Assembly: GCA_900239685.1 (NCBI GenBank)
Contig: OENT01000264.1
Span: 1-64,000 of the forward strand
DNA length: 64,000 bases
DNA from: Rotaria macrura
Taxonomy: Eukaryota; Rotifera; Eurotatoria; Philodinida; Philodinidae
Reading direction: 5' to 3'
Below the pieces are notes generated by a model. It searched no databases and was not told the origin of the DNA. It saw nothing but the letters and a program-made list of their open reading frames with translations. How positions within the stretch are numbered: the stretch's first letter is position 1; every line of letters starts with the position of its first letter. Both the position numbers and the translations under genes were made by a program. Of the stretch, positions 10,877 through 24,700 are shown piece by piece.

Positions 10877-13800
10877 ATGACTGGTTTCTATTTTGATAAA
10901 ACTGCTTTCATTTGTACTCTTATTTTCTTTGGTGCTCTGATTAAGTACGGTGATGCGAAAAATACAAACGATGATTTCTTCACTATTAATATTACGATGA
11001 AAAACTATGAAACAACCAGGGTTTGTGAAAACCAAACAAAAATTCACTATGTCTATGCATTAATTTTATAACCACTTGTTTTCTCTAGGAAGATGAATAT
11101 GCATATATGCAGTATAAATTACCCGATGAAGAACTATATATTGGTAAGTTAACATTTTGTTTTTATTAGAGTAATAATTTTTTCATTTAATTTAGTTGGG
11201 TATTTACCGTTAATCACTATGAACTATGCTCATCATATGCTTACTTATGCTTGTGCTGAACCAGGTTCCAAGAAACAATTCTGGTTCGTTTTTGCTAATT
11301 GGATTTTCATACTTTTTTCCGTTTACTTATTCTTCGATTCCTGTAGGACTGATGAGGGAACATGTTTCGGCGAGCAAACGTATATTCATGGATGGGCTCG
11401 GAATGCTCCTCCATTAACACTACCCAACGGTAGTTTTATTTTATTAATATGAATTGCACAAAAATTAAATTTACATTTAATATTCAGATACTAGTTTTGC
11501 TGTTGGACGTAATACTCCATATAAATATATCGTTATTAACATTCATTATTTATTAATATTGAAAAATGATAATTCTGGAAATCAGCTAATTGTGTCTAGA
11601 AAACCGTATATGAATTTTGAACGTTGACAGTTGTATTTTAATGTAAAACGATGCTTTATCTTAGACGTGACTATCATGCAGGTGTCATACTAAGTGGTTC
11701 AAGTAGCATCCATCTTCCACCGAAAACGCATAGTACGTGAAATAAAGAAAGCAATTCTACCATCCCTGATTTAACGACAAGTTAAATCATGATCATAACA
11801 CGTGTTCTTCATATTTTCTTTAGCCATTCGAACTCCTTTCTCCTGTCAGTACAATGGACCACCTTTTTCAATATTTGCTATTCGTTTCCATGCTCATCAG
11901 TGGGGTTAGTTATTTCTTCTGGCATGAACGTTTTTTTTTCCACTCACTTATGTTTATAGCGCGTGTTAATTCTTTGTATCGTGTACGTGATGGGAAAATC
12001 TCACAAATAGCTAAAGGAAATCCACAATGGCCTCAATCTTTCTATTCAATTCCGGAAGCTGTTGAAATTCAAGATAAAGATTATCTTGTTGGCCAATGTG
12101 TCTATGATAATAATGATACTTGGGTTGTTCATGTTGGGTAAGATATTTTATGTAGTTAGAATACGTAATACATTCAACATGTTATGATTACTTAACAATT
12201 ATATACAGTTGTACATTGAGTTTAGTTAGAAAATTGTTTCATTTTCTATATGAAAAATAAGACGAGGGCTCTCATTGTATTCTGTAAAGGCAATTTCTTC
12301 AACATTCAATTAGATGTAACCTAACTGGAGTTTTACTTGATGTTAACAACAAAGGATATGCTGCTGCTGCTGCTTTCTCTGCTGCATTCGTGTCTATATC
12401 GGTAGAATACTCGACATAACTTATGAAAACATTTAGATTTTTAAGAATGAGTATATGAGAGTAAAATCTACTTGATCTGCCATAAAAATTGATGATATCG
12501 GAGTCATGGTAAAAGTTTCCAATGATATAAAATACGGATGACGATGAGATGAAACATGAAAATTGAACGACGGTTGTTTTCTTTTACTTGAGTAGCTAAA
12601 AGACTATGTTTTCAACAGTTTTGTTAAGCTTATGCATCTCTTCCACCAAAGAGAAGAAAATAAAATCTTCATTTAGAAAAAAAAAGACATAGTAGAATAT
12701 TCTATATATATGTTAAGTAATCACAACTTGTAAACATTGCCTTTTGAGTATATAATATTTATTGAATTAATAGATCAACACATAAGGACGAAATGTGCAA
12801 CGTATATGCAATGTATTCATATAAACCATCAAAAAACCAAAAACATGTAACACCTCCAATGACAATGTGCTGGGGGGATACCTATAGTGAAGTAGCTAGG
12901 TAAGATATTTATATTTAGTGTATCGAATTCAATAATCCAGCAATAATATATGTCAAGTTCGAAAATTGTTTTTGGTCGATATCATCAATATTTAATTATT
13001 GAAACTACTGGTGCTTTTTGAAGTCGTGCAAAACAAAAAGCCATTTTCTTTTCTCCTTCAGCAAAAGAGTTCACAATATTAGTAGGAATAGCCGCAAGTT
13101 GGCTGAACCTTCAATAATATAGCATAACTCTGTCACTGTTAAAATCTATCTTTCTATCTTCTTCGGAATCGATTTTTGAATTAAATTCATATTATATTGA
13201 AGAAACCCTCTGAAATTCTTCAACTAATGAAGTTATACTTTAAGAAAAGTTCAACACTAGAAGGAATACCAAGAAGCATTATACAAAGTTAATATCTTGC
13301 GAGAGCAAGTACATTTTCCGAAACTCTTAGGTAAAATATTCTAGAGAATTCATCTTTCCTCCGATATTGATAGTTGAGTACAAATATCGTTCGTCTCTTC
13401 TCAATGAGAATACATCTGTTTATCAACTACGGAAATTTATAGTTCGCGAAAATGAACGTTCTCCCAAACAAATTTGTTTAAAGTCGATGAATGATTCAAA
13501 TAAGTTCAACATGAAAACTCAATTGAATTCACGTTACAATTTTGACACAAAGTTTTCGTTCGGACAACGCTCATGTTTTATACTTTTAAAATTCAGTGTG
13601 AACTTTGATGGGAGTTCTTATTTCATCCATCCCCTCAATCACACCAACACCCCACTTAATTAATAAAATTCTGAAGATTCATTTTCGATGTTTCTATTTT
13701 TCGACTAAAATTAAGTTTATCCCATAATTGAAGGCCATGTAACTTGGATTCAAGAATATGCCTTGTTATTAAACATTTAAAAGATCGTACTGTTATTTAA

Positions 13801-16800
13801 GAGAAAACAATTTCCACCTTGACATACTCGTCTTTGTATCATATCATTACGTATTCGGATGATTCAAATGTCAAGTTTCAAATAGAAAAAGAGTATTATT
13901 CTTCTTGTTTAGTCTGATTCCGCCAGACGCTGACATTCCTCCAGCTAAGCCAGCCGACATTGGTGGAGTGGTTAGTAATCATCATGTCCATGCTGAACAT
14001 TCAATGAACATATTCTCGGGTAATTTTCATACTACATAAAATGCGTGTATACCTTTCATTGAACATGAAAATACAGGAACATGATTAGGAGATTATGATC
14101 GATTTTATGAAGATTATGTAGATGAAGAACATAATATGTATCAGCGTGGAAAGGGCAAAGATCGTGTCGACATGAGTAGAATTTTATCACATCTTGGTTT
14201 AGCAGAATATGAATATGTTGATGCACAAAATTAAGATTATTTATTGCCACATCATGTAACGAATGAAAAAGGACAAATAGTTAAATTACATAATAGAAAA
14301 TTGATGAGCTGTGAGAATTGATATCGTGCCTTGTTCGCTTTGTCCGTCTTTTATTTCGATATTTTGCATGAAGATTATGATGAATCATTTAGAAGATCGT
14401 AAATTAAAAGGATTCTGTTATTTTTTAATTTTTAGGTAATGTTTTCACCAATGTCGCAACTTGGCCGGATGTTAAATCGTTGCCAGCTTATCTTGGAGAG
14501 ATCGGTGGCATCGCATTGACTAATAAAAATGATGAACTGGTTGTATTTCATCGTGGATCTCGAACATGGGACTTTAAGTAGGATGAAAATACTATTCAAA
14601 ATATTCATTGGTAAATTGTTTTCTATTTTATTCCAATAGCTATTTTGATGGATATCGTTTTCGTCATGAAAAATTTGGTCCCATTGAAGAAGAAGTTCTC
14701 CTTCATGTCAATGCTGTGTCAGGACAAAAAATGTTTTCATGGGGTGCTAAAATGTTTTACATGCCACATGGATTAACAATAGACCACGAGGGAAATTTTT
14801 GGGTTACTGATGTTGGAATGCATCAAGTTTTAATGTTTAAGCCAAGTGATTTAACTCATCCAGCATTGACTGTCGGAGACAAATTTCAACCTGGCTCTGG
14901 AAAACATCAACTTTGTCGACCAGCCGATGTTGTTGTTATGAAGAATGGAGACTTTTTTGTAGCCGATGGGTAAATATGACGAAAGAAAAACAAGAAAGTT
15001 ATTATAAAACACTGATTTTTGCTCGTTATATAGTTATTGCAATAGCCGTATCATAAAATTTAATAGCCAAGGACAATACATCATGGAATGGGGATCTCCA
15101 ATGTCGGGAAAACGTGATAGTATGTTTTTTTTGGTTTCATTATTCAATATTTAAATTTTCTGCGACATGAAAACTAAGATCGGTCGTTTTCGGATGTTTG
15201 TAGAACTACTTATTACGATAGAATGAGTTCATGGAAAGAAAGATTTTTGGGATTTTGTTGATAGAAAATCTTTTGTCTCTCTACCTGAATTTGATTGAAT
15301 CGAACTTTAAGATTCAAAATAAATCTTTTCAAGTGTCTCACATGTAATCGGATGACTCAGACTATTATTTTACATTGGAGCAAAGAAAGTATTCGATATG
15401 ATCTTCTGTTGGGATGCAATTCTTTATTTTAAGTTTTAATTAAAAATTTTGAAAAACTTTTCCTAAGTTTTTAATCGTCCCAAAATAGTAGCGATCATGA
15501 TCGTTTGATGTACTTCACTATAAAGCTTGAGTTGATGGACAAATGTTTATTATTAACATAAAGATATTTGTTGAACTTACCACTTTACTTAGGACTAATC
15601 AATATAATTTAGCAAGCCTTACATTACTCTCACCCCGTATCGTACCTGAAAGAATTTCTATTAGCTATGACGAGAATATCAAGCAGTGATGGATAACCAT
15701 TGAGAAAATAGCAGATACGTTTTCGGATTTCATACTTTCGGTGATTTGCTCGTATGAAATATCTTTCCTAAGATGACACCAGGGAAAAACAGCACACTTG
15801 AAGTAGTTCAAAATATGTCAAAGTAAAGTACTTGATGTACTTCAAAGTAGCCCTGAGTAAGAACAAGTACCTGAAAATAACTTGAAGTAATTTTAGAAGT
15901 TGAAAAGTAGCTTAAAGTAACTTCAAGTAGTACAAAATAGCCTCAAGTATCTAAAGTTACTTCAAGTTCACATTCGGCTGTTTTCCCCTTGAGATTAAGA
16001 CTCAATCACATTCAACATCCTGGTTTAACTGGGATTCAACGACAGTTAAGTATGTTGCTTTGCTAGGACTCAACAAGTTCTCACCATAGATATATCATCG
16101 ATCGAAAATCTGATGAATGTTAATAAAGAACTATTTAGTTTTTCTATTTTTGGAAAGTACTTTCTTAAAGCCACTCCACCTAAAAAAAAGTCAATTTTCG
16201 TCAAAAAAATGAAATTTGAGATAACACCATGAGGTGATAGCCCGTTTTCTGCTCTTTCAGAATCACTATAGTTTTTTTTTCCAAAGACCATTTTTTGACC
16301 GAAATTTTTAGTGATCTTTGAGAGGTCCTGTATGTCAAAAACGATTTCAGAGTAACGGCAGTATAATTGGGTCTTTGATCTCTAATTACTGATTAATTAA
16401 TTCATAATTAATTAAGCGCTCCGCGTGTGCAGAATTAAAAGTTACGTAGGACAAGTTAGGTCAGTTTCCTCAAAAACCGCGTGAAAATTGCAGAAAATTT
16501 AAAATAACAGAAAAAATTTTCGAAAAACTGTTCTTACGTTTTTCTCAAAATCATATTTTTCCATTTTCCATCCTAATTATTTTGCCTTCAACTATGTTTT
16601 TTCGAATATGTTTTTTTATCATTCGATAGAGCATGCAAAGACGCAAGGCATCTCGTGCTGCGATTTTTAAAAAAGCTTTTTTTATGCCCAAATAAGATCG
16701 CCTACAAAATTCACTTGCAGTTTTTTGGCCTTTTTTCAAGGACTTTGAATTGTGGAAACATTTTTGGCTTACAGAATGGACTTTTCTAAAATCAAAGCAC

Positions 16801-18188
16801 GAGATGCCCTGCATCTTTGCATGCTCTATCGAATGGTAAAAAAACTTTTTCGAAAAAACATAGTTGAAGGCAAAATAATTAGGATGGAAAATGGGTCATT
16901 TTTTAACCAGTGTTCACTTTGTGACTTCCTGAAACTTGCATATTTCGGGGTGAAATTTTTATCGTAGGCTACCCACTCCAGTCCTAACATATCCTGAAAA
17001 TTTCAGCCGATTTGGATTTTCTTTGACGAAAATCGACTTTTGAGGGGGGGGGGGGGCTTAATACAATTCTTAATTTATTGTTTGAATTTATTAAATATCT
17101 TTAGGTGACGGTTTTCCACCGCCTAACGAATGGAATATTGTTCATTCACTTGCATTGAATGAAGATGCTCAACTTATATGTGGTGCTGATCGAGAAAACT
17201 TCCGCATTCAATGTTTTAGTTCAATAACAGGAGAATTTCAAAGGCAAATACGTGTTGAGAAAAACAACACAATGGGTGCAATTTATGCTATTGAATTTGC
17301 ACAAAATACAAGCGGTTCGATGTTTATAGTCGAATAATATTATCTAAAAGACATATATTTGTATTATTTCATATAGGTACGGTATTGTTTGCTGTTACAG
17401 GTGGATATCAAACAGCAAAAAAAAAGGTTTACTTAATTGACGCACAAACTGGAGAGATTCTAACATCATTTGATTCAAATCCGGTAAGTTTATCTATTAT
17501 TATTGCAATGAAATGTTATGAATGAATTTAAAAAAGCAGGCATTGGCCTCTCCACATGATATAACTGTCTCGGCGAATGCTCGGGAAGTATATGTTGGCG
17601 AATTAGCAACAAAATCCTCTGATGCCTTACATAAATTTGAATTATCTAAAACAAAAGGTTAGAAAACGATTCATTTATTTTAATCTTCAAATTACTTTTT
17701 TTTTCTATTGATTAGAACTTCCGAAACAAACGTTTTTCAAAGGACTTTATTCCAGGGATAAAAATTTTCGTATTTCGTTAATTATAATGGTTGCTTTTGC
17801 TATTCCGATCCTCTTGTCCGTGATTGTTGGATGTATTATTCGAATAAGAAATAAGCGTATGAAAAATTGACTTGTCAGCGAAATATTTCTTAACGTATTA
17901 TTCATTTTTATAGGTAAATTGCGAAATTTAAATGCATTCCTCAATGATGTGAAAATTCGTGATACTGATCGTGGTTCATTTTTTGATAGATGGATACATC
18001 GACACAAAGGTTTCGATAGATTGGAACAGTATTCTGATGGAGAAAATGAGCCATTAGATAGTAATGTTGGTGACGATTCAAACAATGGTTCCGGTGATGA
18101 AAAAATAACCGTGGAAACAAAACCAAAAGCAATAATAACAAAAAATAATAAGGATACTTTAAAATTGACCATGGTTGATGGACTGTAA
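10877..18188 (+). CDS. PAM: Peptidylglycine alpha-amidating monooxygenase (PHM + PAL)
   Basis: Eighteen exons join in phase to 818 residues: 10877-11020, 11089-11143, 11196-11283, 11347-11429, 11488-11605, 11665-11732, 11824-11904, 11960-12137, 12774-12899, 13913-14019, 14436-14577, 14640-14969, 15034-15119, 17105-17314, 17377-17483, 17540-17657, 17716-17856, 17914-18188. A signal peptide lies at residues 1-27. The PHM copper ligands are all present: HHM (YAHHML), the His of NIHY, HAH, and Met in DEMCN. In the PAL half I see FHRG, the zinc-ligand histidines in MPHGL, VHSLAL and SPHDI, and the catalytic Tyr in DGYCNSRI. One transmembrane helix and a KGFDRL cytosolic tail follow. It converts peptidyl-glycine to amidated peptide in the secretory pathway, using copper, ascorbate and zinc. 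A further cassette exon at about 14089-14310 is described separately. Confidence 0.93.
14089..14310 (+). other. PAM: possible PAM cassette exon with in-frame stop
   Basis: Between the PHM and PAL halves a segment reads coherently in the PAM frame from an acceptor at 14087-14088 to a GTGAGA donor at 14311. Both ends are phase 1, so it can be skipped without breaking the frame. The peptide is acidic and contains QRGKGKDR. It holds one in-frame TAA at 14232-14234. A weaker donor (GTTTAG) at 14197 would end the exon before the stop and also keep the frame. Inclusion of the full exon would give a soluble PHM-only protein. Skipping, or use of the short form, gives the bifunctional enzyme. Which is used cannot be told from DNA. 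Confidence 0.5.
15795..15978. repeat. degenerate AAGTA/ACTTGAAGTA simple repeat
   Basis: Within PAM intron 13 the words AAGTAC, AAGTAG and ACTTGAAGTA recur many times over about 180 bp with irregular spacing. This looks like an old, diverged tandem repeat of a roughly 10-20 bp unit. No coding or RNA role is suggested. Confidence 0.6.
16171..17056. mobile_element. foldback element in PAM intron
   Basis: Inner arms 16561-16670 and 16785-16894 are reverse complements with few mismatches (for example GAGCATGCAAAG against CTTTGCATGCTC). Outer termini also pair: TCAATTTTCGTCAAA near 16191 against TTTGACGAAAATCGA near 17022. The right end is followed by a run of about 13 G. No transposase frame is seen; the open frames in the arms are mirror images of each other. 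It explains why this PAM intron is almost 2 kb while most other introns of the gene are 50-100 bp. Confidence 0.7.
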
Positions 18189-20113
18189 ACACTTCATTTA
18201 TTTCAACAAGTAAGACAAATCATCTCATATTAGAACAACAGTCACTCAAATCAAAACGATTTCTTGTTCTTTTTTCTCATTTTTTCATATATTCTTCTAT
18301 TCACAAGAAAAACGAACTTATTATATTAAATTTTATTTTTTTTTCTCGCGTATAACAAAATATAAATATAAGAAAATATACTCATTTCAAATTGAACAAC
18401 TTCTCTTCATATGCCTTCATTTCATTCATATTGAAGACGGATATCGTATCATGATAATTCAAATAAATCTGAACTCATTTTCACTGGATGAATTACAGAC
18501 AACAAAACTAAGTAGACGACAAGTGTTCATCTTGTTGAACAATAGGATTCTTATGCTTTAGTTGAATAGGCCTTGAAACATAAATCATTTTATGAAATCA
18601 CAATCAACTTTTTCTTTCGATTACGAGTTCGTATGTTCAATCAAAGCTATATGATTTGATATTTCTTTCTATACCAAGAAAATGCCAGTTTATCGTAAGT
18701 ATCTGCATGACAATTTAACTCATGTCTTTGATCGAACGAGAACGAGAGAGAAATTTCTTTAATCGTTTTTGAATTACAATTGAAATATGAGAGACATTTT
18801 TGTATTGCAACTGAATTAATGCAATAAATGAACTGTAGACCACAAAGCTTCCAATAAAAACACGATTCGTATTGTTAATGGAAACAGAATCATATGGATC
18901 CAATGATAATTGACATAACACTTGCAACAGCATCATCTTCTTTGACGGTTTAGGAGATAATGAGCAATATCTATGATAGATAGATATTCTTCTCTTTCTT
19001 CTAATTGTCTGATTATTATAAGATACTATCATAGTGTTGATTTTTGTATAGCATTCATGTTTTCTTTTGTCGAGCAATATGATTTGCGAAAGTGTTACCT
19101 TGTACTCATCTAACTGTCGACGATCTCTTTTCATCGTCATAAACTTTTCGCACCTATTTTACCATACCTTTGAGTTTTCTTTCTTACTCATCCGATGTGA
19201 ACGCAACATTGTAGTCACAAAAAGAGTTTTAATTACAATATTTTTCAACAAGACTACCATTCATTTATGGTAAAACCCAAATCATCAGTGAAGAACTTCA
19301 TAGTTGTGTAAGTATCGATTAGTTATGCTAATGACATAAAATAATATATGGTTGATGCTGAATTACATATTGAATAAAAGTGCGATATAAGAGTGTGAAA
19401 AGATAAAATGTGATCATATGTACACTTTTATTTTTATCATGTAAACATAATTTTTCACCCATAGAAGTAACTTAAATTTTGTCGAAATTCAACAAGAGTA
19501 TAAGTGTGAAATAAAGAATTATATACTCTATGCACAATATTCAGTGTGAATCATATAAATTATTAATTTGACCAGCGATAATTGAATAATTAATTGACAA
19601 CTACGTGCCATTGTTCGAGAACTAGTTGCTTGTTATTGAACATTTAAGAAGAAATTAGTTGTTTCAGTGCATCGCGATATCTATGACAAGCTGTACAGAA
19701 AACGAAGTATTTTTTAATGCAGTCTATTCGTAGTTGACATGAATTTTCTCATTGTATTCAGCGACAGCTTTTAGAGTTTTGTTTTTAATATAGCCAAGTA
19801 CGTACCATAACTTAGTCAACTTAGATCATTTGATTAATTATCATATAAAATCATTATGGTCGCCAAAGAACTTTTTATTTTCTATCTATCTGATTGATAC
19901 AGTTCCGTTAGAGAAACCGCCATACAGTCCAATGAAATTATATTTTCACACTTTTGAAAAGTTCATCAACATAATATTTTCTTTTTTGAGGTCTTGTAAT
20001 TCTTTTTTTCTGTTTCATATGCAATAACATTTTTCTTTCTTCTCGTTGCTTATAAAAGACAGTGATACTTCAACAATTTTCATATATCTATTGCAGCATT
20101 GAAACATGGAAAA
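18189..20113. other. intergenic region
   Basis: Contains the PAM 3' flank and the upstream region of the PAN/NHL gene. A 141-codon minus-strand open frame (18715-19140) has biased, motif-free composition and no convincing splice partners, so it is not called. Confidence 0.4.
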
Positions 20114-21786
20114 ATGTTTTTAATCGTTTGTATTGTCGTCGTTGTTGTTGTTCTTGTAATTTCACCAATGGATTGTATCTATCAGTCAAAAATCATGTTC
20201 ACTCCGATGGGATTCGAATTCAAACCAAAGAATAGTATTCAGTTGATAGCAATGAAAACAAGTCAAAGTAAAACATTCTGTTCAGCAGCATGTAATCAAT
20301 TGGTATCTTGTCGTATACTTGATTATGATTTGATCTCAAAGAGATGCCGTCTATTTGAGGGTGATTCAACAACAGGATTTGTTATCTCGTCATCATCGTC
20401 GACCTCTCTAGTCGGCATTGTTAGTATTTCGTCCACTCTTTATGTGCCAATTCATAATCAAACTTGTCAACTTTGTCAAGAAAATCGATATGAAACATGC
20501 TCTGTAACAACGAGCACCTGTCAATGTCCAGCAAACACATATTGGAATGGATTTATTTGCGCATTACAACTGTTTGCAAATGATCCATGCAATCAAATAG
20601 ATGCATGTCGATCAGGTTTAAATCTTACTTGTGCAACAAATTGTTATGGAGATCCTCCAGCATGTTCAGCATCACCATTTGCCAGTAAGTGGAACATGAT
20701 TTACTTTATCAGTTAGTAAAAGATGCGAACTATAGAGATTGAATTCAAAATTGCACCAATCTGTATCGTAATTTATTGATTTTCAAAAAAATCTTCTCCA
20801 AAATTAGAGAAAAAACTTTTTTGTGAAATAATGAATTGTTCTTCATTCTGTAATTTTCATTTACAGACCTAACCGTTTTATATACGAAGACCTTTGGTGT
20901 AACAGTTGCTGGAGCATGCAATGGCAGTTCTAGTACGAATCAAACCGTCTTAACTACACAGGCCGGCATTACAGTCGATAGCAACAATTTTTTGTATGTC
21001 GCAGATGGTTCTAATCAGCTGATCGCTTTCAAATTCAACAATCGCACTGCTCGGCCTCTTAAAAGTTTTACGAGTTGGCCTACATTCCTTTATTTTGATA
21101 ATAGAACTTCAAACATTTACATTACTGTTTTGAATATTCATCTAGTATACATATGGCCAACGAATAAAACGATTCCACCGAACGGGGTCAGTCTCCTTAT
21201 CTGTTCAATGAGTTGTTTGTACTTGCCAACGGGAATCGTTGTTGATAGCATTGGAAACACTTATATTTCGAGCTATGGCTGCAATTGGGTAACTAAATGG
21301 GCACCGGGTGCTACCAGCGGTACGCTTGTAGCCGGTTCATCATTAGGTTTGCCTGGTTCTAATAGTTTATCATTGAACATACCTTATTGTCTTGCTTTGG
21401 ATGAAGTGAACTCGTTCATATATGTGGTCGATCGATTTAATCATCGTGTACAACGGTTTGTTTTAGGCGGATCAGGTGTTGGAGTGACGGTGGCTGGTGG
21501 CAATGGTGTAGGTTCGGCTGCTAATCAGCTCAATCATCCAACAGACATATATGTTTCAAGATTTGATGGTTCTCTGTATATTGCTGATAGTTTCAATAAC
21601 AGAATTCAAAAGTGGCCGAGAAATGCAACTTTTGGCATCACTGTTGCCGGGAGTCCTAGTGGAGTGGCAGGTCTAACACCATACTTGATGAATTTGGCCT
21701 ATTCTTTGACAGTTGATTATGAAGAACTTTATTTGTATGCGTCAGACAGTAATAATAATCGTGTTCAACGCTTTTCTCTTCAGTAA
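20114..21786 (+). CDS. Secreted PAN/NHL-repeat protein
   Basis: Exons 20114-20684 and 20867-21786 give 496 residues. The first in-frame ATG is at 20114; an upstream TTG is not needed. A strongly hydrophobic N-terminus (run of Val) is a signal peptide or anchor. Residues about 45-110 have the cysteine spacing of a PAN/apple module (FCSAACNQLVSC, then RCRLF). A small cysteine-rich EGF-like segment (CQLCQ to CQCPANTYW) follows. The rest is a beta-propeller of NHL-type repeats, visible as FLYVADGSN, NTYISSYGCN, FIYVVDRFNHRVQRF, SLYIADSFNNRIQKW and LYASDSNNNRVQRF. Such proteins are, from memory, numerous in bdelloid genomes; their ligands are unknown. It probably acts outside the cell in binding or adhesion. 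A splice acceptor (TTGCAG) just upstream could serve a 5' UTR intron or trans-splicing. Confidence 0.85.
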
Positions 21787-24700
21787 AATCATATATATTG
21801 CGTTCTTGAAATTTGTTCAATAATAAATATATTTCAGTAACTGATTTCCTTTATGATAGGAAGACTTGTTCTTGTTTTTGATTTGCTGACGTATGACAAA
21901 GGTCTCTTCGAAGCGTGAAAATTAAACAGTGCAGAGCGTATTTCTTTGCCCGTATGTTGCCAACAATCGAAGACAATTGAGAACTTGTGAAATTCATCTA
22001 AGTGACTTTGGTTGATCTAATATGTATGTGAATCTGTTGTCCTACTGCTAGATATTTCTATTCGAAAATCTGAAGTAGTCTATTCTCGTTCAATAGCAAA
22101 AAGAAAAGGGCATGTTCACTATTCATAGTTCTTACGTATAGTGATAATGATTTTTTTTTTCATGTTGACTCTATTTCTTGTGTGAGAAATCAAAACAATT
22201 ATATATTTTCATGAAAGTGTTCCGCCAAAATATATTTTGATCAGATTTTCAAATGTATTTTTTGATGACACTGATGTTGAAAATCGTACTACTTCTAAAA
22301 TTGAGCATTTCATCTATATCGTGTATTTGTTTAGATGAACGTCAGCACCATACTATTTTCTAACCATAGACTATGATTTACTTATCGTTTAGTAAAAGCT
22401 CGTTTGCCTTGCACTGTTTCTAAATAGTACTAATGGATACGATCGAATGCACAAGTTTCAAAAAACCTTCTTAAAGCACAACCTTCTTAAAACAATGCAT
22501 TAGTTTCGTTTCATGCAAAATCAAATCCAAATATCGGCGAGCAATTACTATATAATGAGAACTATAATTTACTAAAAATTCATCCCTTTTCATCACAGTA
22601 TAGACATGGCGTGATAAAGACAAGAACTGTTTGATCCAATCACATTAGTCATCCTGTCTTCTAATTAACATGGTGTCATATATATTCTAGATTTAACTTG
22701 CGTGGAATGTACACCATTCCATTGTTATTCTTGGCGTAGTTCAGATATTCTCACACAAAACAAAGTGCTAACACAATTACTTACATTAGTGTATACGGAA
22801 AAGGATGCATCGTTCTATCATCTAGATTCATGTGTAGAAATCTTTCGAAAATGACAATGTGATCTATCTGTCGACACGATAAACCCCTTCCGTCAGGAAA
22901 TATGTTCGAATATTCATTGATATCACTCAGTAGATCACAGTATTGTATTACAACGCATTATGTGTAAAGATTTTGATTGAATTTTCAAGCTTGTCCATGT
23001 ATTATGAGCGTTGAGTTTGAGAAAACTTCAAATTATCACTAACATATTGTGTTCAGATTTCCTTAATTATGTGTTGGTAGAACACAGATTTGTCACTTTC
23101 AATTTCATCGATAATGGAGTGATCAGTTTTTAAACTCTATTCAGAAAAACGTCTTTAGAAATGAAAATCGCTCAAGCTTTGCCAACACAGCTGGATCGTA
23201 CAGCTGGATCAGCTCAATGAAAAGCTTACTAGGTTCGAGTAATAAAAAGTATTGCTACAGTCTCTTCTTTGACATGATCTTCAAAATAGAAATTGAAATG
23301 ATTCATTTACGTAAGGTTAAGTATACGACACTTTATTCTTATTTTAAAGCGATGAGAACATTGTTTGTCAGATGAATAGTTAATGATACTAATTACTTGT
23401 TCTCAGACCTCTTCTCCTTTATTACTCTTAATGTGTTTTCTGGCAACGTCTCTTCGTTAAGAACCAAATAGCATAATGCAATTGTAGTATTCATAAATTT
23501 GACTGCTATTTTTATTGTTTTGAAAAAGAGAACTAATCAATCTACAGTCAGCAAATATGTTGCAATAAATAGATGATTAAGTTTAATAGATCCAGAGTAA
23601 ATAGTGAAATGAAGAAGAGTTTTCCTATTCAAGAGTGAACCCAAGACGATTCTTTGTAATCATAAATATGCTTTCCGCATTGAATAACTTAAAACGATTT
23701 GTTTGTTTACATGTTATCAACGATATGTCGAGAAAATCAAAAGAGCCCATCACGTATTCCATAAATTATTGTTTATCATAGAGACGACACGTGTTAACCA
23801 ACAGAATCCGATTTATCCTATGAATCGCTCGACATTATGGAATATGACGATGGAACCCAATTCAAGATCAGATTTTATTTCATTTTACTCTAGTGTGATT
23901 TTTCTCCTTTTGCTTTCTATCATTGACATGCGTAACAAACAAAACATTTATATTGATTCGTTTCCATTGACTAACACTTCTGCTAATCTTATCAAACAAA
24001 TATATTATTAATACGAATATTAATATCGATTTAATACAGAAATCATTCTCGATTAAACAGATTTCCTATTGAAGCTTTACTCCAGTATGTTTCATATCAG
24101 ATAAGTTAAATGCTGATTAGTAATTCTGTTGGCCATCGACAGTGACGAGACGATGAACAACACTAATTGACAGCTCAAAAAGAATCTGTCCCTTATGAAT
24201 AGTCTTTCAATCTGTTTGGAGGTGTGTGTATTAATTTAATTGAATGGTAAGTTTTTTTAAATCGTTGTTTAGGATAAGCTTTATCCTTATTAAAGAAGTC
24301 ACTATTGAAAATTCAAATTTGCTCTATGAAAACAAATCCGGTTTTCGAAGACACTAAATATTGAAATATAAAGCAAACGGTGAATTTACTTCACCTTAGA
24401 ATATACCAATATTGTTCATTAATCGAGGATACATTGTCATTTTTGTCTCTTGTTTTTGGTGCTAAACTATAAAATTGAAAGAGAAATAAAACGAACTTTG
24501 AGATGTCTCATGTAGATCTCAATACGAATTGATTAGTTTTTCCAGACAGTACATGTAGATAAGATCTACTATTGCAACTGTTGTTCTTCAATAGATCATA
24601 GAGTATTTCTTGTATAGACAATTCTCTTATATTAAATTTTTTGATATTATTTGGCAAGATAAATGGAGTTGGACACTAGTTTACTTGAAACACACAACAT

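Noticed and set aside
14077-14088. A second in-frame stop (TGA at 14082) in the PAM cassette exon
   Set aside because: It disappears if the acceptor at 14087-14088 is used, which also keeps the phase; only the TAA at 14232 remains.
16551-16967. Two open frames on opposite strands encoding alike peptides
   Set aside because: They are the two arms of an inverted repeat, so the similarity follows from the DNA.
18715-19140. Minus-strand open frame of 141 codons
   Set aside because: No domain, no clear exon borders, composition like the flanks.
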